Shown: positions 52,974 to 61,134 of the stretch, piece by piece
Layout: each line of letters starts with the position of its first letter
Position numbering within the stretch: position 1 is the stretch's first letter
NCBI RefSeq assembly: GCF_014649915.1
Contig: NZ_BMTY01000002.1
Coordinates: 223,463-287,462, forward strand
Reading direction: 5' to 3'
DNA from: Streptomyces toxytricini
Lineage (GTDB): Bacteria; Actinomycetota; Actinomycetes; Streptomycetales; Streptomycetaceae
Length of the DNA: 64,000 nucleotides
The notes under the pieces: generated by a model
Told to the model about the DNA's origin: nothing
Databases searched by the model: none
What the model saw: the letters and a program-made list of their open reading frames with translations, nothing else
Position numbers and translations under genes: made by a program

Positions 52974-53489
52974 TCAGGGAGCCAGGTCGTCGAAGGCGGT
53001 CGCGAAGTCGAGGACCGGCGCTGCAACGCGCGTAGCGAAATCGTCGTGCCGCGGCCCGCACGCGACGATCACCCACACGGTGACCTCGCCCGCCGCCCCG
53101 TCCCTGACGCCCCAGGCCGTCGAGAGGGCGCTGATGATGTTCAGCCCCCGGCCGCCGTGCGCCGTGACCGAGGGGGTCGACGGCAGCGGCCGCGTCGGCC
53201 CGCCCCCGTCGGTCACCTCGACCGTCAGCCGACCGGCCCCGTCGATGCGCCACGCGGCGCGGACCCCGCCGTCCCCGGCTCCGGCCGTGCCCAGCGGCCG
53301 GCCGTGGCGGCAGGCGTTGCTGAGCAGTTCGGAGAGGATCAGCACGGCGTCGTCCACGACGGATTCCGGCACTCCGCTGATGCGCAGGTCCTCGCGCATC
53401 CGATGCCGCGCCTCGCTCACGCCCGCAGGACCGTGGAGTACGTCCACGCACGACGACGTGGGCACTTCCTGTGCCACCACCAACGCCAC
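52974..53489 (-). CDS. RsbW-like ATP-binding protein
   Basis: 171 residues from the GTG at 53489, chosen for the textbook AAGGAGG eight bases ahead. HATPase_c_2 motifs: L-I-L-S-E-L-L-S-N-A-C-R-H-G (N-box), V-E-V-T-D-G-G-G-P-T (G1), and G-G-R-G-L-N-I-I (G2). It is a typical Streptomyces anti-sigma-like regulatory kinase and the second such gene in the window. It is not next to a sigma factor or antagonist gene. Transcription is from the minus strand, downstream of the glycerophosphodiesterase gene. Confidence 0.83.
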   Translation of the reverse strand: MALVVAQEVPTSSCVDVLHGPAGVSEARHRMREDLRISGVPESVVDDAVLILSELLSNACRHGRPLGTAGAGDGGVRAAWRIDGAGRLTVEVTDGGGPTRPLPSTPSVTAHGGRGLNIISALSTAWGVRDGAAGEVTVWVIVACGPRHDDFATRVAAPVLDFATAFDDLAP

Positions 53490-53661
53490 CCCCGGAACCT
53501 CCTTAGCCCCACGCCAAGGTCTGGATGCCCCCCCGGTCCGGACCGGAAACCGGCGGCGGGGACCCCTCTGACGCATTCATGACGAGTGGTGGCGGAGAGC
53601 ATGCGCCGGGGCACACCCCGTCACCCGTGTGACGTCGGCGACCGGTGGGCAAACAGGGACG

Positions 53662-54462
53662 TCAACGCCCGAGTTGGGACAGAACCTGCCGCGGCCTGTT
53701 GGTGATGATCGCCTCCACACCCAGATCAGCGCAGAGCTGAACGTCGTCCGGCTCGTTCACCGTCCAGACGTGGACGGGGTGCCCGGCGTCCTGGAGCCTG
53801 CGGATGAAGCCCGGGTTGTTGCGCACGATCCGCATGCCCGGACCCGCGATCCGCACACCCCCCGGCAGGCGCCCGTCGCGCAGACGGGGGGTGACGAACT
53901 GCATGAGGTACACCGTCGGAACGGTCGGGGCGGCCGCGTGTACGCGGTGCAGGGAGCGTGCCGAGAAGCTCATGACGCGGACGGGGTGCGGGCCCTCGGC
54001 GGGCGGGGCGTCCAGGCCGAAGCGCTTGAGGAGGAAGAGGAGGCGCTCCTCCACCTGTCCGGCCCAGCGCGTCGGGTGCTTGGTCTCGACGGCGAGCTGG
54101 ACCGGGCGGCCGGCATCGGCGACGAGCTCCAGCAGCCGCTCCAGGGTGAGGACGGACGTCCGCTCGGGGTCGGCCACCCAGTCGGGCGACTCCTCGCGGT
54201 CCTTCCAGGAGCCGAAGTCGAGGGCGGCCAGATCGGCGAGCTCCAGGGCGGAGACCGCGCCGCGGCCGTTGGAGGTGCGGTTGACCCGGCGGTCGTGGAC
54301 GAGGACCAGGTGGCCGTCGGCGGTGAGGCGGACGTCGCACTCCAGGGCGTCCGCGCCGTCCTCGATCGCCCTCCGGTACGCGGCCAGGGTGTGCTCGGGG
54401 GCGTCCTCGGAGGCGCCCCGGTGGGCGACGACCTGGATGGGCGGCGGCGTTGCGTGGGTCAC
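53662..54462 (-). CDS. Glycerophosphodiester phosphodiesterase
   Basis: 266 residues from the GTG at 54462. It hydrolyses glycerophosphodiesters to glycerol 3-phosphate and an alcohol. The TIM-barrel GDPD domain is complete: V-V-A-H-R-G-A-S with the catalytic His and Arg, P-E-H-T-L-A-A-Y, the metal-binding E-C-D-V-R-L-T-A-D-G and H-D, then V-E-T-K-H-P, and V-H-V-W-T-V-N-E near the end. There is no signal peptide, so it is an intracellular GDPD. It is divergent from the htrA-like gene across 275 bp in which I see no gene. Confidence 0.92.
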   Translation of the reverse strand: MTHATPPPIQVVAHRGASEDAPEHTLAAYRRAIEDGADALECDVRLTADGHLVLVHDRRVNRTSNGRGAVSALELADLAALDFGSWKDREESPDWVADPERTSVLTLERLLELVADAGRPVQLAVETKHPTRWAGQVEERLLFLLKRFGLDAPPAEGPHPVRVMSFSARSLHRVHAAAPTVPTVYLMQFVTPRLRDGRLPGGVRIAGPGMRIVRNNPGFIRRLQDAGHPVHVWTVNEPDDVQLCADLGVEAIITNRPRQVLSQLGR

Positions 54463-54737
54463 CGGGTCATGGTGCCATCGCGGGGCCGGCGGTGCGGTGG
54501 CTGCGTGCGGTCGCGGTGCTGCGGAGGTGCGGCGGCGGCGCTGCGGAGGCGCTGCGGCAGACCCCGGGGATGCGCCCGAAATGCCGGGCATAAAGGATGG
54601 GGGAGACGCACAGGTCCGGCTTACAGTGCTCTGACGGGTCATGGGGAACGCTTGGCCCAGGAACTTGTGTGGCACGTCGAACGTTCAGTCGGGCCGTACC
54701 ACCAGTGAGAAGTCGTGTGTGACGAGGAGAGAGCGCT

Positions 54738-56300
54738 GTGAGCACCGAGAACGAGGGCACGCCGGCCCCGACGCCCCCTGCGGCCCCGTCGGCACCCCCG
54801 GCGGCGGCTCCCGCTTCCGAGGCGCCCGCCGCCCCGGCGACCGGCACGCCCGCAACCCACCCCGCGCCCCCGGCCGCGGCACCCGCGGACGCCCCGCCGG
54901 CCGCGCTGACCGCCAAGCCCGCCGCCGAGCCGGTGGCCCAGCAGATGCCGCCGGCCGCCGCGCCCGGCACCGAGCACACCCGGCCGATGCCGCCCGCCCC
55001 GCCCCAGGCCCCGGCTGCGGCCGCGTACGCGTATCCGCAGACCCCCGCCCCGCATCCGGGCGAGGCCGCGCACGGAGCCGGCGGCTGGCCGCCCCCGCCG
55101 CCCGCGGTCCCCGCGTACGGTGCGGGCGGCGGCCAGGGCGCCGGCTGGGGCGCCTTCCCGCACGACGGCGCCGCCCCGGCCAAGCGCCCCGGCAAGGGCG
55201 GCCTGGTCGCCGCGGTGCTCGCGGCGGCCCTCCTGGCGGGCGGCGTCGGCGGTGGCGTCGGCTACTGGGCCGCCGACCGCAACGACAACGGCTTCGGCTC
55301 GACGACGATCACCGCGGGCAACACGCCCAAGGACCTCAAGCGCGAGCCGGGCTCGATCGCAGGCCTGGCGGCGGGCGCCCTGCCCAGCGTCGTCACCCTC
55401 CAGGCCTCCGCGGGCGACGGCGAGGGCGGCACCGGCACCGGCTTCGTCTACGACCAGCAGGGCCACATCCTCACCAACAACCACGTGGTCGCCTCCGCCG
55501 CGAACGGCGGCCGGCTCTCCGCGACCTTCTCCGACGGCAAGAAGTACGAGGCCGAGGTCGTCGGCCGGGCCCAGGGCTACGACGTCGCCGTGATCAAACT
55601 GAAGAACCCTCCGGCCGGCCTGAAGCCGCTGCCTCTGGGCAACTCGGACAAGGTCGCCGTCGGCGACGCGACCATCGCGATCGGCGCGCCCTTCGGCCTG
55701 TCCAACACGGTCACCACCGGCATCGTCAGCGCCAAGGACCGCCCCGTCGCCTCGGGTGACGGCTCCGGCGCGAAGAACTCGTACATGAGCGCCCTCCAGA
55801 CGGACGCCTCGATCAACCCGGGCAACTCCGGAGGCCCGCTGCTCGACGGCCGCGGTGCGGTCATCGGCGTCAACTCCGCGATCCAGTCGGCGGGCGGCGG
55901 CGGCCTCGGCGCACCGGCCGGCTCTATCGGCCTCGGCTTCGCCATCCCGATCAACCAGGCGAAGAACGTCGCCGAGTCGCTGATCAAGACCGGCAAGCCG
56001 GTCTACCCGGTGATCTCCGTCTCCGTCGACCTCCAGTCCAAGGTCGACGGCGCGAAGATCTCCGAGCAGGGCGCCCCGGCCAACGAGCTGGTCGACCCCA
56101 ACGGCCCCGCCGGCAAGGCCGGCCTGCGGCCCGGCGACATCATCACCCGGTTCGGTGACCGGCCGATCGACAGCGGCCCGACCCTCATCAGCGAGATCTG
56201 GACGCACAAGCCGGGCGACGTGGTGAAGCTGACGTACCTGCGCGAGGGCAAGCCGACCACCGTGGACATCACGCTCGGCTCGCGCGTCGGCGACAAGTAG
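54738..56300 (+). CDS. HtrA/DegP-like membrane-anchored serine protease with PDZ domain
   Basis: 520 residues from the GTG at 54738 (GAGGAGAGAG ahead). The first ~150 residues are a Pro/Ala-rich cytoplasmic tail, followed by one transmembrane helix (G-L-V-A-A-V-L-A-A-A-L-L-A-G-G). Outside are a trypsin-like S1C domain with the triad H (T-N-N-H-V-V), D (Y-D-V-A-V-I-K-L) and S (G-N-S-G-G-P-L), and a C-terminal PDZ domain (G-P-A-G-K-A-G-L-R-P-G-D-I-I). This is the usual actinobacterial form of HtrA, acting in envelope protein quality control. It is monocistronic, with a terminator following. Confidence 0.93.
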   Translation: MSTENEGTPAPTPPAAPSAPPAAAPASEAPAAPATGTPATHPAPPAAAPADAPPAALTAKPAAEPVAQQMPPAAAPGTEHTRPMPPAPPQAPAAAAYAYPQTPAPHPGEAAHGAGGWPPPPPAVPAYGAGGGQGAGWGAFPHDGAAPAKRPGKGGLVAAVLAAALLAGGVGGGVGYWAADRNDNGFGSTTITAGNTPKDLKREPGSIAGLAAGALPSVVTLQASAGDGEGGTGTGFVYDQQGHILTNNHVVASAANGGRLSATFSDGKKYEAEVVGRAQGYDVAVIKLKNPPAGLKPLPLGNSDKVAVGDATIAIGAPFGLSNTVTTGIVSAKDRPVASGDGSGAKNSYMSALQTDASINPGNSGGPLLDGRGAVIGVNSAIQSAGGGGLGAPAGSIGLGFAIPINQAKNVAESLIKTGKPVYPVISVSVDLQSKVDGAKISEQGAPANELVDPNGPAGKAGLRPGDIITRFGDRPIDSGPTLISEIWTHKPGDVVKLTYLREGKPTTVDITLGSRVGDK

Positions 56301-56374
56301 GCGACGGCCCGCCGGCGCAGGCGCCGGACGCCTACCGGGCGCCGGCCGGGCGCCGGACCGGGACTGGCCGGATG

Positions 56375-56414
56375 GGGAGGGGCCGCGGGCGGGAATCCGC
56401 CTACGGCCCCTCCC
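56375..56414 (+). terminator. Terminator after the HtrA-like gene
   Basis: GGGAGGGGCCG (56375-56385) pairs with CGGCCCCTCCC (56404-56414); the loop contains GGCGG-GAAT-CCGCC, which extends the structure. It ends just before the -10 element of the LysR gene. Confidence 0.75.
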
Positions 56415-56436
56415 AACGTCCGCTTATGCTTTCGCT

Positions 56437-57342
56437 GTGTTCGATTCGCGGCACATACGCACGTTTCACGAGGTCGTCGCCGCGGGCAGCTACTCGGCAG
56501 CCGCCCGCGCCCTCGGGTACACGCAGCCGGCGGTCACGCAGCAGATGAAAGCGCTCGAACGGGCCGCCGGGACCCCGCTCTTCACCCGGGTCGGTCGCAC
56601 CATGCAGCTCACCGAGGCCGGGAAGTCCCTCGCCCGGCACGCCGAGTCCATCCTCGGCACCCTCACCGCCGCGGAATCCCAGCTGAAGGCGTACGCCCGG
56701 CTGCGCACGGGCCGGGTGCGGCTCTGCGGCTTCCCCAGCGCCAACGCCACACTCGTCCCGGAAGCCCTCAGCAGCCTCGCCAAGGACCACCCGGGCATCC
56801 AGGTCGAACTCCTCGAATGCGAGCCGCCGGAGTCGCTGCGGCGGCTGGAGCGCGGCGAGTGCGACATCACGCTGGCCTTCACCTATCCCGGCCTGCACGA
56901 GGAGCTGCCGGAGGAGGTGGCGGAGATCAGGCTGATGGAGGACCAGCTCACGGTGCTGCTGCCCACCGGCCACCCGCTGGCCCGGCGCAGGGCCGTCCAC
57001 CTCGCCGACCTCGCGGAGGAGCGCTGGATCGCGGGCTGTCCGCGCTGCCGCGCCAACCTGCTCCACGAGTGCGCCGAGCTGGGCTTCGTCCCCGACATCC
57101 GGTTCGCCACCGACGACAACCTGGTGGTGCAGAGCATGGTCGGACAGGGGCTCGGTGTCGCCATGATGCCCGCCCTGCTGCTCCCGTCGCTCTCGCTGAC
57201 CCGGGTCTGCGGCCGCGCCCTCCAGCCGGCCGCCCGCCGCCACATCGCCGCGTACGTCTACCGCGACCACCTGAGGATCCCGGCGACGGCGGTGGCCCTG
57301 GACGTCCTCAGGACGGTGGCGTCGAACCGCGTCGGCTGCTGA
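56437..57342 (+). CDS. LysR-family transcriptional regulator
   Basis: 301 residues from the GTG at 56437. The N-terminal helix-turn-helix is typical (F-H-E-V-V-A-A-G-S-Y-S-A-A-A-R-A-L-G-Y-T-Q-P-A-V-T, with the dimer helix L-E-R-A-A-G-T-P-L-F-T-R) and is followed by the two-lobe effector domain. There is no Shine-Dalgarno; TATGCT at 56425-56430 ends six bases before the GTG, fitting a leaderless mRNA. The next genes on the same strand, 117 bp on, are cysteine dioxygenase and the sulfur oxyanion exporter, so a role in sulfur amino-acid control is plausible but not shown by sequence. Confidence 0.88.
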   Translation: MFDSRHIRTFHEVVAAGSYSAAARALGYTQPAVTQQMKALERAAGTPLFTRVGRTMQLTEAGKSLARHAESILGTLTAAESQLKAYARLRTGRVRLCGFPSANATLVPEALSSLAKDHPGIQVELLECEPPESLRRLERGECDITLAFTYPGLHEELPEEVAEIRLMEDQLTVLLPTGHPLARRRAVHLADLAEERWIAGCPRCRANLLHECAELGFVPDIRFATDDNLVVQSMVGQGLGVAMMPALLLPSLSLTRVCGRALQPAARRHIAAYVYRDHLRIPATAVALDVLRTVASNRVGC

Positions 57343-57459
57343 CGCAGCCTCTGCGGGCCCGAACCGGATGTGCGAGCGGCCCGACCCATAAGCGCTCGTT
57401 GGGATTTCGGGTGAAAACTGTCGTTGGACGTGATGGATCGGCGCCTCGACGCTGCCTGT

Positions 57460-58014
57460 ATGACCACCACCGCGCCGGCCCGCACGACCACGAGGATGGC
57501 CGCCCTCGTCCGTGAGATACGCACCGTCGTCGACCGGGGCCTCACCCCGGAGCAGACCGCCCACCAGGTGTGCGAGCGCGTGGCCCCGCACCTGGGGGCA
57601 CCCGATCTGCTGACCCCCGAGCAGTGCGAGGGCAGCCCGGACCGCTACCGCCAGCACGTGCTGCACGCCGAGCCGGACGGCAGCTTCTCGGTGGTGGCGC
57701 TGGTGTGGCTGCCCGGTCAGGAGACGACCATCCACGACCACGTCTCCTGGTGCGTGGCAGGGGTCCACCAGGGCCAGGAAGGCGAGCTCCGCTACCGGCT
57801 CGTGCCCGCCACGGAGACGTCCGCCGCGCGCCTCGCGGCCACCGAAACGGTCGTCAACGGTGTCGGCGACGTCTGCGGGTTCGCCCCGCCCGGAGACATC
57901 CACAAGGTCCGCAACTCCTGCGGCACGAAGGCGATCTCGATCCACGTATACGGCGCCGATGTCGTCCGGCTCGGCAGCAGCGTCCGCCGCGTCTACACGC
58001 TCCCCGTCGACTGA
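57460..58014 (+). CDS. Cysteine dioxygenase
   Basis: 184 residues from the ATG at 57460. It oxidises the thiol of cysteine with O2 to cysteine sulfinate using a non-heme Fe(II) in a cupin. The 3-His metal site is visible: T-I-H-D-H-V-S-W-C gives two His, and G-D-I-H-K-V-R-N the third. The bacterial type lacks the Cys-Tyr crosslink of the mammalian enzyme, although a Cys follows the first motif here. The ribosome binding site is weak. The stop codon overlaps the start of the exporter gene (TGATG), so the two are translationally coupled and probably deal with products of cysteine breakdown. Confidence 0.9.
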   Translation: MTTTAPARTTTRMAALVREIRTVVDRGLTPEQTAHQVCERVAPHLGAPDLLTPEQCEGSPDRYRQHVLHAEPDGSFSVVALVWLPGQETTIHDHVSWCVAGVHQGQEGELRYRLVPATETSAARLAATETVVNGVGDVCGFAPPGDIHKVRNSCGTKAISIHVYGADVVRLGSSVRRVYTLPVD

Positions 58015-59072
58015 TGGCCCTGCTCAACCGCCCGGTCCGGGCGGCGGACGGGTCCGGCGGCCGGCTTGTTTCACGTGAAACACCCTCGTCTTGGCCGGGG
58101 TTGGCCACGGCCGCGGTCGGCGTCGGGGCGGCGTGGTGCGTGCACCGGCTGCTGCCGGGCGTCCCGATGCTGACGGCCGCGGTGGTCCTCGGCATCGCCG
58201 CGGCGCACCTGCCCGTCCTGCGGCACACCGTGCGCGGAGTCGCACGGCCCGGGCTCTCGCTGGCCGGTCGGCGGCTGATGCGGATCGGCATCGTGCTGCT
58301 GGGCCTCGGACTCGGCCTGGACCAGGTGCTCCGGCTCGGCTGGGCCACAGTGGCCATGGTGGCGGGCGTGGTCGCAGCCACCTTCCTCGGCACGGTCTGG
58401 CTGGGCCGCAGGCTCGGCCTGCCGGGCGACCAGCCGCTGCTGATCGCCACCGGGTACTCGATCTGCGGAGCCTCGGCGATCGGCGCGGTGAGCCAGGTGT
58501 CGGGCAGCGACGAGGAGGACGTCGCCGCCTCCGTCGCGCTGGTGACGCTGTGCGGAACGCTGGCCATCGCGGTGCTCCCCGTCCTCCAGGACCCCCTGGG
58601 GCTGGCCGACGAGGCTTTCGGGCGGTGGGTCGGCGCGAGCGTCCACGACGTCGGCCAGGTCGTGGCCACCGCCCAGACCGCGGGGCCGGACGCCCTGGGC
58701 GAAGCCGTCCTCGTCAAGCTGATGCGCGTGGCGCTCCTGGCCCCGCTGGTGGCCGCCATCGCCTTCTCGCTGCGGGCCCGGCGCCGCGGTGTTCGTACGG
58801 CGTCGGGGCGCCGGCCCGCCCCGGTGCCGCTGTTCGTGGCCGGCTTCCTTGCGGCGGCCGCGCTGCGGGCCACCGGCGTCCTCCCCGCAGCGGCCCTGGA
58901 GTGGGCGCACACGGCGCAGGAACTGCTGCTCGCCGCGGCCTTGTTCGGGCTCGGGAGCGCGGTCGACCTGCCGTCCATGGCGCGGACCGGCGGCCGGGCC
59001 GCCCTGCTCGGGCTGGCCGCGTGGGCGGTGGTCGCCGGCGTCTCGTACGCAGGAGTGCTGCTGACCGTGTGA
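58014..59072 (+). CDS. YeiH/PSE-family putative sulfate or sulfite exporter
   Basis: 352 residues from the ATG at 58014, which overlaps the dioxygenase stop. About ten transmembrane helices are visible, with the family block I-A-T-G-Y-S-I-C-G-A-S-A-I and E-D-V-A-A-S-V-A-L-V-T-L, and V-G-A-S-V-H-D-V-G-Q-V-V-A-T-A. The family (UPF0324) is called putative sulfate exporter by association. Here the coupling to cysteine dioxygenase gives a clearer logic: cysteine sulfinate breaks down to sulfite/sulfate, which is then exported. Residues 19-23 of the cytoplasmic N-terminus are encoded by parS site 8 (V-S-R-E-T). Confidence 0.85.
   Translation: MALLNRPVRAADGSGGRLVSRETPSSWPGLATAAVGVGAAWCVHRLLPGVPMLTAAVVLGIAAAHLPVLRHTVRGVARPGLSLAGRRLMRIGIVLLGLGLGLDQVLRLGWATVAMVAGVVAATFLGTVWLGRRLGLPGDQPLLIATGYSICGASAIGAVSQVSGSDEEDVAASVALVTLCGTLAIAVLPVLQDPLGLADEAFGRWVGASVHDVGQVVATAQTAGPDALGEAVLVKLMRVALLAPLVAAIAFSLRARRRGVRTASGRRPAPVPLFVAGFLAAAALRATGVLPAAALEWAHTAQELLLAAALFGLGSAVDLPSMARTGGRAALLGLAAWAVVAGVSYAGVLLTV
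58068..58081. other. parS site 8
   Basis: Exact GTTTCACGTGAAAC inside the exporter gene, in the N-terminal cytoplasmic segment before the first transmembrane helix. Confidence 0.92.
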
Positions 59073-59243
59073 CCTGCGGGACGGGCGGGAGTCGGCCAAA
59101 TGCCGGCCGGATCCGACCGACGTTTCGACCGGCTCCTGACTTCTCGTGCCGCGCGTGCGACCCTGCGGCCGATCCGCACCGACAGCTCTTCACCCCCACC
59201 CTGCCCGGACCTCACCGGACCGGGCACGGCAGAAGGAGTCTGC

Positions 59244-60212
59244 GTGAATCGTCATCGCACGGCAGCATCCGTCCTCCTGGCCGCAGGCGCCCTGATCGCG
59301 GGCGCCCTGACGGGAGCCGCCCCCGCGGCCGCCGCCGACGGCCCCGCCTCGTTCCGCCAGCAGCACACCGAGGGCTTCTGGACCGCCGAACGGATGCGCA
59401 GCGCCGTTCCGCTGGACGTGGTGGCGGTGCCCGGGACGGTGCGGCGCACACCGGCCGCGCCCTCGGACCGGCCCACGCTGATCGCGCCGACGCCCGCCTC
59501 GGCGGCGCCCGCCGCGGTCTCGCCGACCGCCTTCCCGCAGGCCGGCGGTCCCTGGACGGGCGGCGGGGCGGTGGTGAAGACCTCCGGCCGGGTGTTCTTC
59601 ACGTTCGGCGACCGGACGGCCTCCTGCTCGGGCGACTCCGTGACCAGCGCCAACGGCAGCACGGTCATGACCGCCGGCCACTGCGTGAAGTACCAGGGCT
59701 CCTGGCACACGAACTGGATCTTCGTCCCGGGTTACGACAACGGGAGCGCGCCCTACGGGCAGTGGACGGCCACCCAGACCTTCGCGACGGACAAGTGGGC
59801 GGCGAGCGAGGACATGAACATGGACGTCGGCCTGGCCGTCGTCGCCCCGCTGAACGGCCAGAAGCTCAGCCAGGTCGTCGGCGCGCAGGGCCTGCTGTTC
59901 AACGGCGCCTACAACAAGCGGATGTACGCCTTCGGGTTCCCGGCGGCGTCGCCGTACGACGGCTCGAAGCTGGTCTACTGCAGCGGCAACAGCGGCAAGG
60001 ACTTCCTGCTGACCAAGGACCACAGCCTGGGCTGCAACATGACGGGCGGCTCCAGCGGCGGCCCCTGGTTCCAGGACTTCGACGAGGCCACGGGCCTGGG
60101 CACCCAGGTCTCGGTGAACAGCTTCGGCTACGTCTTCCTGCCGAACCGCATGTTCGGCCCCTACTTCGGCAACGAGGCCAAGGCCGTCTACGACAAGGCC
60201 CAGAATTCCTGA
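59244..60212 (+). CDS. Secreted trypsin-like serine protease
   Basis: 322 residues from the GTG at 59244 (AAGGAG ahead). The signal peptide runs to A-P-A-A-A-A-D-G, followed by an Ala/Pro-rich propeptide-like stretch to about residue 95. The chymotrypsin-fold domain carries the triad H (T-A-G-H-C), D (N-M-D-V-G-L-A-V) and S (G-G-S-S-G-G-P-W) with four Cys that can form two disulfides (S-C-S / G-H-C and Y-C-S / G-C-N). Similar secreted peptidases are common in Streptomyces. It is the last gene before tRNA-Ser. Confidence 0.88.
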   Translation: MNRHRTAASVLLAAGALIAGALTGAAPAAAADGPASFRQQHTEGFWTAERMRSAVPLDVVAVPGTVRRTPAAPSDRPTLIAPTPASAAPAAVSPTAFPQAGGPWTGGGAVVKTSGRVFFTFGDRTASCSGDSVTSANGSTVMTAGHCVKYQGSWHTNWIFVPGYDNGSAPYGQWTATQTFATDKWAASEDMNMDVGLAVVAPLNGQKLSQVVGAQGLLFNGAYNKRMYAFGFPAASPYDGSKLVYCSGNSGKDFLLTKDHSLGCNMTGGSSGGPWFQDFDEATGLGTQVSVNSFGYVFLPNRMFGPYFGNEAKAVYDKAQNS

Positions 60213-60251
60213 CCCCGGCGCCTCCCACCTCCCGGTACTCTGTACCGGCCA

Positions 60252-60336
60252 GGTGGGTTGCCCGAGCGGCCTAAGGGAACGGTCTTGAAAACCGTCGTGG
60301 CGCAAGCCACCGTGGGTTCAAATCCCACACCCACCG
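60252..60336 (+). tRNA. tRNA-Ser (anticodon TGA)
   Basis: 85 nt folding as a class II tRNA: acceptor GGTGGGT (60252-60258) with ACCCACC (60329-60335) and discriminator G; D arm in GCCCGAGCGGCCTAAGGG; anticodon loop CTTGAAA between ACGGT and ACCGT, so the anticodon is TGA (reads UCA); a long variable arm of about 14-17 nt (CGTGGCGCAAGCCACC); T arm GTGGG-TTCAAAT-CCCAC. The CCA end is not encoded. CCGGTAC-TCT-GTACCGG (60232-60248) lies immediately upstream and could be a terminator of the protease gene or part of the tRNA promoter. The gene is intact with no att-like repeat. Confidence 0.97.
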
Positions 60337-60361
60337 CACCACAGCCACAGCGATGGCTTTG

Positions 60362-60393
60362 AAGGGGCGCCCCGAGCACGGGGCGCCCCTTTT
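60362..60393 (+). terminator. Rho-independent terminator after tRNA-Ser
   Basis: AAGGGGCGCCCC (60362-60373) pairs with GGGGCGCCCCTT (60380-60391) over a 6-nt loop and runs into TTTT. Confidence 0.9.
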
Positions 60394-60526
60394 CGTGCTC
60401 TGGTGCGTTCGGGTGGTGTTTGTCGGACGATCGGCGCGGGGCGGGGTGGGCGTGCGGTTGCGGACACATCATGTCGAATGTATGCAGATCCGTCCGTCGG
60501 AACATCGCGAAACGAGGCTCCCCGTC

Positions 60527-60970
60527 ATGGCTCAGCGCATTGCCGCCCGCTCCGTGTGGACCGTGTTCACCGCCCTGCTCCTCGCGGTGTTCGCCGCTCT
60601 CGGGTTCCGTCGCGGCAAGGCCGCCGCGGCCGGGGTCCGCGTCGGTGAGGCGCGGGTGTGGGCCACGCCGGCGGCCACGGCCCCGGGGGCTGCGCCGGCG
60701 GTGCGGCGCGCGTGGCCGGCGGGGGTGCGGGGTGCGGCGCTTCCGCCGACGATCAAGCAGCGGATCCGGGCCGAGGCGCACGGCAAGTCCCCCTCCGTCC
60801 GCCGGTCCGCCGCCGGTGCCGCGGCTGGTGCCCGGGTCGGGATGCTCTCCGCGGATGAGGGTGAGGCCGCCGGTGCTGCCGCCGTCGGCAGCGTGTCCGG
60901 CGCGGTGCCGGTCGTGCGGTGGCCGTCGGCCGTGCGGGCGCAGCAGGAGGGGTTCGCGCGGGCCGCGTAG
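60527..60970 (+). CDS. Small DUF6344-like protein
   Basis: 147 residues from the ATG at 60527 with GAGG nine bases ahead. An N-terminal hydrophobic helix (W-T-V-F-T-A-L-L-L-A-V-F-A-A-L-G-F) suggests a membrane anchor. The rest is Ala/Arg-rich with one conserved-looking core, A-L-P-P-T-I-K-Q-R-I-R-A-E-A-H-G, which I associate with DUF6344 proteins of Streptomyces. Their function is unknown. The gene is isolated between the tRNA terminator and the acyl-CoA dehydrogenase cluster. Confidence 0.6.
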   Translation: MAQRIAARSVWTVFTALLLAVFAALGFRRGKAAAAGVRVGEARVWATPAATAPGAAPAVRRAWPAGVRGAALPPTIKQRIRAEAHGKSPSVRRSAAGAAAGARVGMLSADEGEAAGAAAVGSVSGAVPVVRWPSAVRAQQEGFARAA

Positions 60971-61083
60971 GGCGCGTGCGCTGCATGGCGGGGCCGCGGA
61001 GCCGGGAGACGGTGGGGTTTCCGGACGGAGCGGCCCTTTGTGCGGTGTGGCCGCGGCGTCCCGAGCCTTGACAGCCACAGTAG

Positions 61084-61102
61084 ATCTGACGGACAGTCAG
61101 AT
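61084..61102. promoter_or_regulatory. 19-bp inverted repeat, probable TetR-type operator
   Basis: ATCTGAC-GGACA-GTCAGAT is a perfect 7-bp inverted repeat with a 5-bp spacer, centred 42 bp before the first acyl-CoA dehydrogenase start. A TTGACA (-35-like) is at 61068-61073, so the repeat would overlap the -10 region and repress. This size and symmetry are typical of TetR-family regulators that control fatty-acid or steroid catabolism genes. The regulator is not in the window. Confidence 0.65.
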
Positions 61103-61134
61103 TGGTGTGGACGTCGTGATGCCCGGAGGACCGC

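Noticed and set aside
60252..60336. tRNA-Ser as attachment site of an integrated element
   Set aside because: No integrase gene, no direct repeat of the tRNA 3' end within the window, and flanking genes look like core genes.
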